Source: Thalassomonas sp. M1454 (GTDB lineage: Bacteria > Pseudomonadota > Gammaproteobacteria > Enterobacterales > Alteromonadaceae). Taken from it: a stretch of 64,000 nt of DNA. Made by a program: the position numbers and the translations under genes. Below the pieces are notes generated by a model. It saw only the letters and a program-made list of their open reading frames with translations, was not told the origin of the DNA and made no database searches. The stretch is taken from contig NZ_VKDD01000007.1 in assembly GCF_007097525.1 (NCBI RefSeq), forward strand, positions 1 through 64,000, in the 5' to 3' direction. This document shows positions 8,398 to 17,046 of the stretch, in pieces; within the stretch, counting starts at the first letter, position 1; each line of letters begins with the position of its first letter.

Positions 8398-10170
8398 ATG
8401 TCAGTTAATGAAGTTATTAACGTCATTAAAGACCAAAATGTAGTTGCCCAGTTGCAACTGCATTTTGGTGGTTACTCTAGTGCTGGCGTAAAATCGCAAA
8501 ACCAAGATGCGTTTGCTGCCTTTGAACCTAAGGGTAGCGACTTAAAAGCAAAAGGCGCTATTATTGCAATAGCTGATGGCGTATCAAGTGCAACTAAAGC
8601 TGCAGAAGCTGCACAACTTGCCGTTACTCAGTTTATTGAACAGTACTACTCAACCCCGCAAACTTGGTCGACACGTAAATCAGCAGCAAAAGTTTTAACT
8701 AGTTTGAATTCGTGGTTATATTCACAAACCGATGCAAATAGCGGCCTTGCTCAACAATGGTTAACGACATTTTCTGCGCTTGTGATCAAATCATCTACAG
8801 GTTACTTATTTCACCTTGGTGATACCCGTATTAGCGTATATAAAAATAACCGCATAGAAACGATCACTAATGATCATAATCGTAAGCAAGGGGTTAATAA
8901 TGCCATCCTTACTCGAGCTCTTGGCGCAGATCCTAGGCTGCAAGTCGATGTTCATCAAGTAGATATAAGCCCTGGTGATATTTTTTTACTTACCTGCGAC
9001 GGTGTTCATGATTATTTATCAGCTAAATACTTACAAGAACAACTCGCAACATTAGCAAAACCACCTAGCTCACAAGACTTAGAGCGGTTAAGTAAACAGT
9101 TAACAGAGCAAGCCATTAAGCAAGGCAGCGATGACAATGTAAGTTGTGTACTCGTTTATGTTAATAACACGCCTAATCGTAAGTCTGAAGAAATAGAGCG
9201 TAACTTACTCAGTCGGCGTATTCCTCCTGCGTTAAACGTAGGTAATAAACTAGACGGTTATAAAATAGTTAAAGTGATCCATGCCAGTCATCGCTCGCAT
9301 TTATATTTGGCTGAATATGAAGGTGATACAAGCCCAGTCGTTTTAAAAGTGCCTTCGCAAAACTTTGCCGAGGATCCTATTTACCTACAAGGTTTTATGC
9401 GTGAAGCATGGGTAGGCGAGCGAATTAATCACAGTAATGTGATGCAGGTTAAAAGTGACCAAAAAGACAGTCGTTTTTTGTATCATGTATGTGAGTATAT
9501 TGAAGGTCAAACATTGACTCAGTGGATGCATGATCACCCTAAACCAAGTATTGCACAAGTGCGGGATATTATTAGTCAGGTTATTGCTGCACTGCGTACC
9601 TTTCAGCGTTTAGAGTTAGTCCATAGAGACTTAAAACCAGACAATATAATGATTGACCGTTTTGGTCATATTAAGCTGATCGATTATGGCACTGCTCTTA
9701 TTGCTTCACTTGATGAAAATAATGATGTTATAGAAGAAACTGTGCCGCAAGGTACGTTAAACTATATTGCCCCAGAAACCCTGCTAAGTTTAACCGCTAC
9801 TAATCTTAGTGATATATTTTCACTAGGGGTTATTTGTTATGAAATGCTGAGCGGCGAATTACCGTTTAAGCCAATGCAACAAACTAGAGTAACTCAAACT
9901 CAATATAGTGATTGGCAATATCGCAGCATAAAGCAATTTCGCCCTGACTTACCTATTTGGCTAGATTTAAGCTTACAACAATGCACTCACCCTGATCCTA
10001 AATTACGTTATCAAGCGTTTTCTGAATTAGCCGCCGATCTTGAAAAGCCTAATTTAACCGCTGTAGAAGAATACAAGAAGCAACCTATTTTACAGCGCAA
10101 TCCTGTCAAATTTTGGCAGGGTATGTCATTCATTTTATTTATATCTTTACTCATTTCAGTTGCTGTTTAA
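8398..10170 (+). CDS. Bifunctional PP2C phosphatase / Ser-Thr protein kinase, membrane-tailed
   Basis: 590 residues. The N-terminal PP2C domain (about 15-255) shows metal-binding motifs NQDAF, IADGVSSA, GDTRIS, CDGVHDYL and DNVSCV. The kinase domain (about 285-555) has the nucleotide-binding lysine in VVLKVP, the catalytic loop HRDLKPDN, a DYG in place of DFG, and the APE-like IAPET. A C-terminal hydrophobic segment (about 572-590) could anchor it in the inner membrane with both domains cytoplasmic. The same gene sits between transporter and nirB in Pseudomonas nitrate clusters, from memory of PA1781-PA1783. Its substrate is unknown; tuning of nitrate uptake or reduction is inferred. Confidence 0.92.
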   Translation: MSVNEVINVIKDQNVVAQLQLHFGGYSSAGVKSQNQDAFAAFEPKGSDLKAKGAIIAIADGVSSATKAAEAAQLAVTQFIEQYYSTPQTWSTRKSAAKVLTSLNSWLYSQTDANSGLAQQWLTTFSALVIKSSTGYLFHLGDTRISVYKNNRIETITNDHNRKQGVNNAILTRALGADPRLQVDVHQVDISPGDIFLLTCDGVHDYLSAKYLQEQLATLAKPPSSQDLERLSKQLTEQAIKQGSDDNVSCVLVYVNNTPNRKSEEIERNLLSRRIPPALNVGNKLDGYKIVKVIHASHRSHLYLAEYEGDTSPVVLKVPSQNFAEDPIYLQGFMREAWVGERINHSNVMQVKSDQKDSRFLYHVCEYIEGQTLTQWMHDHPKPSIAQVRDIISQVIAALRTFQRLELVHRDLKPDNIMIDRFGHIKLIDYGTALIASLDENNDVIEETVPQGTLNYIAPETLLSLTATNLSDIFSLGVICYEMLSGELPFKPMQQTRVTQTQYSDWQYRSIKQFRPDLPIWLDLSLQQCTHPDPKLRYQAFSELAADLEKPNLTAVEEYKKQPILQRNPVKFWQGMSFILFISLLISVAV

Positions 10171-10173
10171 TTG

Positions 10174-10190
10174 CGCACTTTTTTAGGGCA
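10174..10190. promoter_or_regulatory. Candidate NtrC-binding site upstream of nirB
   Basis: CGCAC-N7-GGGCA matches 8 of 10 consensus positions and begins 4 bp after the kinase gene's stop. It lies 85 bp upstream of the second sigma-54 promoter, mirroring the narK arrangement. Confidence 0.5.
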
Positions 10191-10274
10191 GGAACTTGTT
10201 CAAGCTAGTGCAAATCTACTTATCTAATAGTTAACATAAAACTTAATCTCTTGTTATCGTTGACTTTTATTTGT

Positions 10275-10289
10275 TGGCATTGTGCTTGC
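10275..10289 (+). promoter_or_regulatory. Sigma-54 (RpoN) promoter of nirBD-nasA-cobA
   Basis: TGGCATTGTGCTTGC has the GG and GC elements at the required 12-bp spacing and a perfect TTGC. The predicted transcript leader is about 60 nt. Confidence 0.85.
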
Positions 10290-10322
10290 TCATATAACTT
10301 TATATTTCGTTAATTAAACAGT

Positions 10323-10340
10323 ATTCGCTAAAAAGCGAAT
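10323..10340 (+). promoter_or_regulatory. Small hairpin in nirB leader
   Basis: A perfect 7-bp stem attcgct/agcgaat with loop aaaa lies in the predicted leader, 21 bp before the nirB ATG. No T-tract of terminator quality follows, so a role in attenuation is doubtful; it could affect mRNA stability. Confidence 0.4.
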
Positions 10341-10361
10341 TTATGTACTAGGAAAATAAGC

Positions 10362-12902
10362 ATGAGCGCACAGATCCAAATTCAAGCCAAACAAAATATT
10401 GTTGTTGTCGGTAATGGTATGGTTGGTCATCACTTTGTTGAACAGCTTTATAAAGATAATGACTACCAAATTACGGTGCTCTCTGCTGAATCTCGTTTAG
10501 CTTATGACCGTGTACACCTTTCAGAATTTTTTACTGGTAAAACTGCTGATGACTTGGCCATGACTGATGTGGCTACTTATGAAGCATGGGGCGTAGATTT
10601 TCGCACTAATGCAAAAGTAGTTAATATAGATAAAGCCAATAAAAAAGTAGTTACAGCTACAGGCGAAGAGTTTGGCTATGACAAGTTAGTCCTAGCAACA
10701 GGCTCTTATCCTTTCGTTCCACCTATCCCGGGTAAAGACCGTGATCACTGTCTAGTGTATCGCACAATTGAAGACTTACACGCCATTGAAAATAGTGCCA
10801 AATCGAGCAAGGTTGGCGTGGTAATTGGTGGTGGTTTATTAGGCTTAGAAGCGGCAAATGCAATAAAGGAGTTAGGGTTAGAAACTCATGTTGTTGAGTT
10901 TGCTCCGCAACTTATGGGCGTGCAAGTTGATGCTGGCGGTGGTGCGGTACTGCGCAATAAAATTGAAGATCTTGGCGTGCAAGTACACACCTCCAAAGCA
11001 ACGAACGTAATCGAAGATGGCGAGCAATGTCGTTATAAGTTGTGCTTTAGTGATGACACTGTTTTAGAAACTGATTTAATATTATTCTCTGCCGGTATTC
11101 GTCCTTACGATAACTTAGCACGCGAGTTTGATTTAGAAATAGGTGAGCGTGGCGGTATAACCATTAATAACCAATGTCAAACATCAGATGCCGATATATA
11201 CGCAATTGGTGAATGTGCTTTATGGAATAATTTTATTTTTGGTCTTGTTGCCCCTGGTTATGCCATGGCAAAAGTTGCCGCTAAACATATTTGCGGTGAA
11301 AGTGAGTCATTTACTGGCGCCGACATGAGTACTAAGTTAAAACTGATGGGCGTTGAAGTAGGCTCTATTGGCGATGCCCACGGTAAAACCGCCGGTTCAT
11401 TAACTTACACTTACGAAAATCAACCAGAAGGTGTATATAAAAAGATTGTGGTATCGAGTGATAAAAGCAAATTACTTGGTGCGGTATTAATTGGTGATAC
11501 CAGTGAATACGACAGTCTTTTACAGTACATGCTTAATGGCATTGATTTACCTGAAACACCTGAGTCATTAATCTTGCCTATGGGTGGTGATAAACCAACA
11601 TTAGGCGCAGATTCATTGCCAGATTCCGCAATGATCTGTTCTTGTCATAATGTGACTAAAGGCGACATTATTGCGAGTGTTGATGCTGGCGCTACCGATT
11701 TACCTGCACTTAAGTCTTGTACTAAAGCTAGTACCGGTTGTGGAGGTTGCTCGGCATTACTTAAAGATGTCTTTGAAACTGAGCTAGAAAACCGTGGTGT
11801 TGAAGTTAAAAAAGACATGTGTGAGCACTTTGCTTATTCTCGTCGAGAATTATTCGATTTGATCAAAGTTGAAAAAATTAAAACCTTTGACGAATTACTT
11901 GATAAACATGGCTCTGGTTTAGGTTGTGAAATTTGTAAGCCAACTACGGCGTCAATTTTAGCGTCTGTATATAACGAATATATTTTAGAAAAACTGCACC
12001 TGCCGCTACAAGACTCGAACGATAATTTCTTAGCTAACTTGCAAAAAGATGGTACCTACTCAGTTGTACCACGTATTCCAGGTGGTGAAATAACCCCAGA
12101 AAAACTTATTGTGATTGGTGAAGTCGCTAAAAAATATGCGCTTTATACCAAGATCACAGGTGGCCAACGTATTGATATGTTTGGCGCACGAGTTGAGCAA
12201 TTACCACTTATTTGGCAAGAGCTGATCGATGCTGGTTTTGAAACTGGCCATGCCTATGGTAAATCTCTGCGTACGGTAAAATCTTGTGTTGGTGAAACTT
12301 GGTGTCGCTTTGGCGTTAAAGATAGTTTATCTATGGCCTTATACCTAGAGAATCGCTACAAGGGCTTACGCTCTCCTCATAAAATTAAATTTGCTGTATC
12401 TGGCTGTACCCGTGAATGTGCCGAAGCACAAAGTAAAGACATAGGTGTGATTGCTACCGAAAATGGTTGGAACTTATATGTCTGTGGTAATGGCGGTATG
12501 CGTCCTCGCCATGGTGATTTGTTTGCCACTGACCTTGATGATGCCACCTTAATTCAATACATCGACCGCGTATTAATGTTTTATGTAAAAACGGCAGACC
12601 GTTTACAACGTACCTCGGTATGGTTAGAGAGCTTAGAAGGTGGTTTAGAGTATTTACAAAAGGTAATTATTGATGACTCTCTTGAGCTTGCAGGCGAATT
12701 AGAAAACCAAATGAAAGTAATTGCCGATTCGTATCAATGTGAGTGGAAAACTACATTGGCCGATCCAGAGGCAATGAAACGATTCAAATCATTTGTAAAT
12801 AGTGATGATAGCGATAGCAATATTCAATTCGTTACCGAGCGTGAACAAATTCGTCCGGCGCGAGAAGAAGAGCGTATCCCAGTAATTTTTGACCCATCTT
12901 AA
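10362..12902 (+). CDS. nirB: Assimilatory nitrite reductase [NAD(P)H], large subunit
   Basis: 846 residues, as in E. coli NirB. Order of domains: FAD-binding fold with GNGMVG at 17-22; a second dinucleotide-binding GGGLLGLE near 157; a BFD-type [2Fe-2S] domain with C426/C428 and the pair in STGCGGC; a second CxxC region (GLGCEICKP); then the siroheme-[4Fe-4S] domain with ligands C642, C648, C682 and C686. It reduces nitrite to ammonium in the cytoplasm with electrons from NAD(P)H. Good ribosome site (aggaa). It is the first gene of the sigma-54-driven nirB-nirD-nasA-cobA run. Confidence 0.97.
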   Translation: MSAQIQIQAKQNIVVVGNGMVGHHFVEQLYKDNDYQITVLSAESRLAYDRVHLSEFFTGKTADDLAMTDVATYEAWGVDFRTNAKVVNIDKANKKVVTATGEEFGYDKLVLATGSYPFVPPIPGKDRDHCLVYRTIEDLHAIENSAKSSKVGVVIGGGLLGLEAANAIKELGLETHVVEFAPQLMGVQVDAGGGAVLRNKIEDLGVQVHTSKATNVIEDGEQCRYKLCFSDDTVLETDLILFSAGIRPYDNLAREFDLEIGERGGITINNQCQTSDADIYAIGECALWNNFIFGLVAPGYAMAKVAAKHICGESESFTGADMSTKLKLMGVEVGSIGDAHGKTAGSLTYTYENQPEGVYKKIVVSSDKSKLLGAVLIGDTSEYDSLLQYMLNGIDLPETPESLILPMGGDKPTLGADSLPDSAMICSCHNVTKGDIIASVDAGATDLPALKSCTKASTGCGGCSALLKDVFETELENRGVEVKKDMCEHFAYSRRELFDLIKVEKIKTFDELLDKHGSGLGCEICKPTTASILASVYNEYILEKLHLPLQDSNDNFLANLQKDGTYSVVPRIPGGEITPEKLIVIGEVAKKYALYTKITGGQRIDMFGARVEQLPLIWQELIDAGFETGHAYGKSLRTVKSCVGETWCRFGVKDSLSMALYLENRYKGLRSPHKIKFAVSGCTRECAEAQSKDIGVIATENGWNLYVCGNGGMRPRHGDLFATDLDDATLIQYIDRVLMFYVKTADRLQRTSVWLESLEGGLEYLQKVIIDDSLELAGELENQMKVIADSYQCEWKTTLADPEAMKRFKSFVNSDDSDSNIQFVTEREQIRPAREEERIPVIFDPS

Positions 12903-12912
12903 GGAGAGCATC

Positions 12913-13269
12913 ATGGAATTTACTAACGACAAACAAGCAGATAAAAACTGGATAAAAGTGTGTAGTGAACAAGACCTAGTAAAAGATGCAGGTGTTTGTG
13001 CATTAATTAATGATCAACAGATTGCTATATTTCATTTAGAAAAAGCAGAGCAAAAACTTTTTGCTGTTGGCAACTTTGATCCTATTGGCAAAGCTAATGT
13101 GATCTACCGAGGTATTGTTGGCAGTATTAATGATGAGCCCGTTGTTGCATCGCCTTTATACAAGCAACATTTTTCATTACTAACTGGCCAATGCTTACAA
13201 GATGAAGCAAGCAATGTTCCTGTATATCTTGTTCGAGTGCAATCTGGAGAAGTACAGCTATTTGTTTAA
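12913..13269 (+). CDS. nirD: Nitrite reductase small subunit
   Basis: 118 residues from the ATG at 12913, chosen because aaggaga sits 6-7 bases upstream; an in-frame ATG at 12889 lies inside nirB and lacks a ribosome site. The protein has the Rieske-like NirD fold (WIKVCSEQDL, FAVGNFDPIGKANVIYRGIVG, VASPLYKQHFSLLTGQC). As usual for NirD, the Cys/His cluster ligands of true Rieske proteins are not conserved. It partners NirB. Only 10 bp separate it from the nirB stop, so the two should be translationally coupled. Confidence 0.95.
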   Translation: MEFTNDKQADKNWIKVCSEQDLVKDAGVCALINDQQIAIFHLEKAEQKLFAVGNFDPIGKANVIYRGIVGSINDEPVVASPLYKQHFSLLTGQCLQDEASNVPVYLVRVQSGEVQLFV

Positions 13270-13272
13270 TAG

Positions 13273-16023
13273 TTGGCAAAATTTATGACATTAGCTCAGC
13301 CATTACAGCATAAACATACTACCTTAATAAAACAAAGCACTTGTGCCTATTGCGGTGTGGGGTGCGGGGTTGATATTAGCTTGCAAAATAATGTGGCTAC
13401 AGCAATATCGGGTACACCAGAGCACCCGGCTAATCATGGCCGTTTATGTATCAAAGGCACTAACTTATTGGCAACTCAAAGTGATGATAATCGCTTAACG
13501 CAGCCAGAAATTAATGGTGAGCAAGTTGATTGGCCAACGGCTACAAATTATGTGGCTGAGCAGTTCAAAGACATTATCGCCGAGCATGGCAGTGATGCGG
13601 TTGCCTTTTATGTTTCAGGGCAGTTATTAACGGAAGATTATTACGTTGCCAACAAGCTGATGAAAGGTTATATAGGCTCTGGCAATATAGATACTAACTC
13701 AAGGTTATGTATGTCATCGGCGGTTGCTGGCTATAAGCGTGCTTTTGGTGAAGATGTCGTCCCTTGTAATTATCAAGATTTAGAACAAACGGATGTACTT
13801 TTTATTGTTGGCTCTAATGCTGCTTGGGCGCATCCGGTGTTATTCCAACGTATTGAACGAGCTAAGCAGCTTAACCCGCAAATGCAGGTTGTGGTTATTG
13901 ATCCACGTCGTACGGCAACGGCAGAAATAGCTGAGCATTATTTAGCAATAAAACCAGGAACCGATGGCGCATTTTTTAATGGCTTATTGCATTACCTCAA
14001 TGCCAACAATGCACTTGATAACGAATTTATTGCAAAGCATAGCCAAGGTTTTGAGCAAACACTCGCTGCTTGTGCTAAATGGGATGTGACAACCACAGCT
14101 CAATATTGTGAGTTAGATGCTAAGCAGTTAACTCAGGTTTATCAGTTATTTGCCAGTAGTAAAACCGCGATTAGTTTTTATTCGATGGGCATTAATCAAT
14201 CGAGCTCTGGTGTAGATAAATGTAATGCCATTATTAACTGTCATTTAGCAAGCGGTAAAATTGCTAAAGCAGGTTGTGGTCCATTTTCTATTACCGGCCA
14301 ACCTAATGCTATGGGCGGTCGTGAAGTTGGTGGATTAGCTAATCAGTTAGCGGCTCATATGGATATAACCAATAGTGAGCATAGAGACATTGTACAAACA
14401 TTTTGGCAGTCTCCTACCATGGCCAGTGGAAATGGTTCTCAAGCCGTCGAGCTGTTCGACAAAATTAAATCAGGTGAGATAAAAGCGGTTTGGATCATGG
14501 CGACCAATCCAATGGTGAGCTTGCCAAACCGAAATGAAATCGCTAGTGCATTATCGCAATGTGATTTAGTTGTGGTATCCGATTGTGTTGCTAACAATGA
14601 CACGCTCGACTTTGCTAAGGTAAAACTACCTGCCACATCATGGCTTGAAAAAAACGGTACCGTAACCAATTCAGAGCGACGTATTTCAAGACAGCGAGGT
14701 ATAGTAAAACCTTGTGGTGAAGCTAAACATGATTGGCAAATCATCTGTGATGTTGCCACTAAAATGGGCTTTTCAGGTTTTAATTATACGCACCCAAGTG
14801 AAATATTTTCTGAACATGCAGCTTTATCTGGCTATAAAAATAATGGCCAACGAGTATTTGATATATCAGCTTTATCAACATTAAGCACAAGTGAGTATGA
14901 TGCACTAAAACCAGTGCAATGGCCGATAAATTCGAACTATCCAGAAGGTTGTGCAAGGGTGTTTGCTGATAAAAAGTTTGCTACTGCTTCTGGTAAAGCA
15001 AATTTTATTGCGATAAGCCCACAATTACCGAAACAACAAACTTGTAAGCAATTTCCATTACTGCTTAATAGCGGCCGTATACGCGATCAATGGCACACCA
15101 TGACTCGTACATCAAAAGCTGGCAAGTTAAACCAACATACTGCAAAACCATTATTATCGATAAACCCAACAGATGCCTCGGTTTATGGCGTGCAAGCAGG
15201 TGACTTAGTCGCGGTTAACTCAAACACAGGCGAAGTGATTGTTGGCGTGGATATTTCAGATAATATACGCCAAGGACAGGTATTTTTACCGATACATTGG
15301 AATAAACAATTTGCCTCTCATGCTAATGTTAGTAATTTATATCCATCGGTTGTTGACCCTATTTCAGGCCAACCTGAAACTAAGCAAAGCGCAGTTAATA
15401 TTAAATCAAAACATTACCAGCAACATGTGCAGTTTCATTGCAATAGTGAATTTGTTAAGCCACAAGCTGATTTTTGGTTAAAAACTAATAATCAATATTG
15501 TACTTCACAGCAATTGGCTTTTACTGAAAAGCTAAGCGATGAGTTAGCTTGGTGTAAGGCGCAAAATGTGCAGGCAAGTCAGTGGTTGCAATTTAGTGAC
15601 CCGCAAAATCAACAGAGCTTTATCATTGGTTTAGAACAAAATAAATTAGTTTGCTTAGCCGTGTTTTCACCGCTGCCAAGCGAAAGCGAACCACAATGGT
15701 TAGAGCATGTTTTTTCAGCTAAGGAAGTTAGTGCTCAAGAGATTTCAGCCATGTTACAGGGTAAACCCAGTGATGCTTTTGCCAACGGTAAGCAAATATG
15801 TAGCTGTTTTGGCGTGGCAGAAAAGCCTATTATTGCCGCAATTAAATCAGGCTGTAACTCTGTTGAACAGTTAGGGAAAAAGCTTAGTTGTGGTACTAAT
15901 TGTGGATCGTGTAAATCTGAATTAAGTGCATTGATAAGTCAGCATCAAGTGGGTTCATCGGATGTTAATAGCAATAAATCAACCGAGAATGAAGGTAATC
16001 GCATTCCTGTTTTAGCCGTTTAA
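13273..16023 (+). CDS. nasA: Assimilatory nitrate reductase catalytic subunit with C-terminal BFD domain
   Basis: 916 residues from a TTG at 13273. The first ATG (13285, four codons in) is an equally good start because neither has a clear ribosome site. N-terminal [4Fe-4S] ligands C24, C27 and C31 plus the Cys of GRLCIKG precede the molybdopterin domains (WAHPVLFQRIERA, VVIDPRRTATAE, ATNPMVSLPN, LLLNSGRIRDQWHTMTRT). A C-terminal BFD-like [2Fe-2S] domain begins with CSCFGV near 842 and continues to CGSCKSE. It reduces nitrate to nitrite in the cytoplasm. No separate reductase subunit is encoded here, so the electron donor presumably docks at the BFD domain. It lies 3 bp after nirD. Confidence 0.96.
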   Translation: MAKFMTLAQPLQHKHTTLIKQSTCAYCGVGCGVDISLQNNVATAISGTPEHPANHGRLCIKGTNLLATQSDDNRLTQPEINGEQVDWPTATNYVAEQFKDIIAEHGSDAVAFYVSGQLLTEDYYVANKLMKGYIGSGNIDTNSRLCMSSAVAGYKRAFGEDVVPCNYQDLEQTDVLFIVGSNAAWAHPVLFQRIERAKQLNPQMQVVVIDPRRTATAEIAEHYLAIKPGTDGAFFNGLLHYLNANNALDNEFIAKHSQGFEQTLAACAKWDVTTTAQYCELDAKQLTQVYQLFASSKTAISFYSMGINQSSSGVDKCNAIINCHLASGKIAKAGCGPFSITGQPNAMGGREVGGLANQLAAHMDITNSEHRDIVQTFWQSPTMASGNGSQAVELFDKIKSGEIKAVWIMATNPMVSLPNRNEIASALSQCDLVVVSDCVANNDTLDFAKVKLPATSWLEKNGTVTNSERRISRQRGIVKPCGEAKHDWQIICDVATKMGFSGFNYTHPSEIFSEHAALSGYKNNGQRVFDISALSTLSTSEYDALKPVQWPINSNYPEGCARVFADKKFATASGKANFIAISPQLPKQQTCKQFPLLLNSGRIRDQWHTMTRTSKAGKLNQHTAKPLLSINPTDASVYGVQAGDLVAVNSNTGEVIVGVDISDNIRQGQVFLPIHWNKQFASHANVSNLYPSVVDPISGQPETKQSAVNIKSKHYQQHVQFHCNSEFVKPQADFWLKTNNQYCTSQQLAFTEKLSDELAWCKAQNVQASQWLQFSDPQNQQSFIIGLEQNKLVCLAVFSPLPSESEPQWLEHVFSAKEVSAQEISAMLQGKPSDAFANGKQICSCFGVAEKPIIAAIKSGCNSVEQLGKKLSCGTNCGSCKSELSALISQHQVGSSDVNSNKSTENEGNRIPVLAV

Positions 16024-16034
16024 GTAGAACTAAT

Positions 16035-16922
16035 ATGACCTTAAGTAATATATTTAGCCCATTATCTTTTTTCAAAAGTGCGTTTAATTCGAATCTATTC
16101 TCAAACAAAGATAAGAGAAATGGTTTAAACAAAAACACAACCTTAAAAGGTAGTAAACAAGGTCAAGTATTCTTGATTGGTGGCGGCTGTGGTGATGCTG
16201 AATTACTTACCATGAAAGCACATCGAATAATCCAATCTGCAGACGTAATTATGGTTGACTGGCTGGTTAATCCTGACTTGTATGAGTACTTTCCTAAGCA
16301 CGCAAAAGTTGAGTTTGTTGGTAAAAAGTGTGGCAAGCATAGTATGCATCAAGATGAAATATGTAAAGTGATGCTAGCCCATGCACAAGCTGGTAATACC
16401 GTGGTGCGATTGAAAGGTGGTGACCCCAGTATTTTTGGTCGTTTAGCTGAAGAAACACAAATATTAACTAATCATAATATTCCGTTCGCGATAATACCTG
16501 GTATTACCGCAGCCAGTGGCTGTGCAGCCTATGCGGGTATTCCGTTAACACATCGTGATTGCGCACAATCGGTGCGTTTTGTTACCGCCTCACTTAAAGA
16601 TAAAGACGCAGAAGCTAATTGGCGTAACATTGCTAATGAAAAAGACACCTTAGTTTTTTATATGGGCTTAAGTAAAGTAGCCGAAATTAGCCAACGCTTA
16701 ATTAAGTTTGGTATGCGTGAAACTCTGCCTATCGCCATAATAGATCAAGGCACATTAGCTGAACAGCTCGTTTGTTGCAGCGATTTAAATAATATTGAAA
16801 CAGATATGAAATTTTATGACTTTAAAGGTCCTGCGCTAATTATTGTTGGTGAAGTGGTTAATAAACGTCAACAAATAAACTCCGTTATGCTGCAACAAAC
16901 CCAATCGCTAATAACTAAGTAA
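16035..16922 (+). CDS. cobA: Uroporphyrinogen-III C-methyltransferase (siroheme synthesis)
   Basis: 295 residues. The SUMT fold starts near residue 43 (GQVFLIGGGCGDAELLT) and shows RLKGGDPSIFGR, PGITAASGCAAYAG and GLSKVAEI. It makes precorrin-2, precursor of the siroheme used by NirB, which explains its place at the operon end. The first ~42 residues are polar and not part of the family. The ATG at 16035 has a poor ribosome site, so an internal non-ATG start is possible, but no better ATG exists before the domain. It follows nasA by 11 bp. Confidence 0.93.
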   Translation: MTLSNIFSPLSFFKSAFNSNLFSNKDKRNGLNKNTTLKGSKQGQVFLIGGGCGDAELLTMKAHRIIQSADVIMVDWLVNPDLYEYFPKHAKVEFVGKKCGKHSMHQDEICKVMLAHAQAGNTVVRLKGGDPSIFGRLAEETQILTNHNIPFAIIPGITAASGCAAYAGIPLTHRDCAQSVRFVTASLKDKDAEANWRNIANEKDTLVFYMGLSKVAEISQRLIKFGMRETLPIAIIDQGTLAEQLVCCSDLNNIETDMKFYDFKGPALIIVGEVVNKRQQINSVMLQQTQSLITK

Positions 16923-17046
16923 TTTTAATTACTCTAATATATATTGATTTAATTTCTATTAATCGCGATAAATCATTGCAGTTTACCCTACAAAGATTAT
17001 AAATTATTAACTATACGAGTTAATTATTTTAATTGAAGGAAGCGGC

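Noticed and set aside
12889..12912. Upstream ATG for nirD
   Set aside because: It lies within the end of nirB without a ribosome site; the ATG at 12913 has aaggaga at proper spacing.
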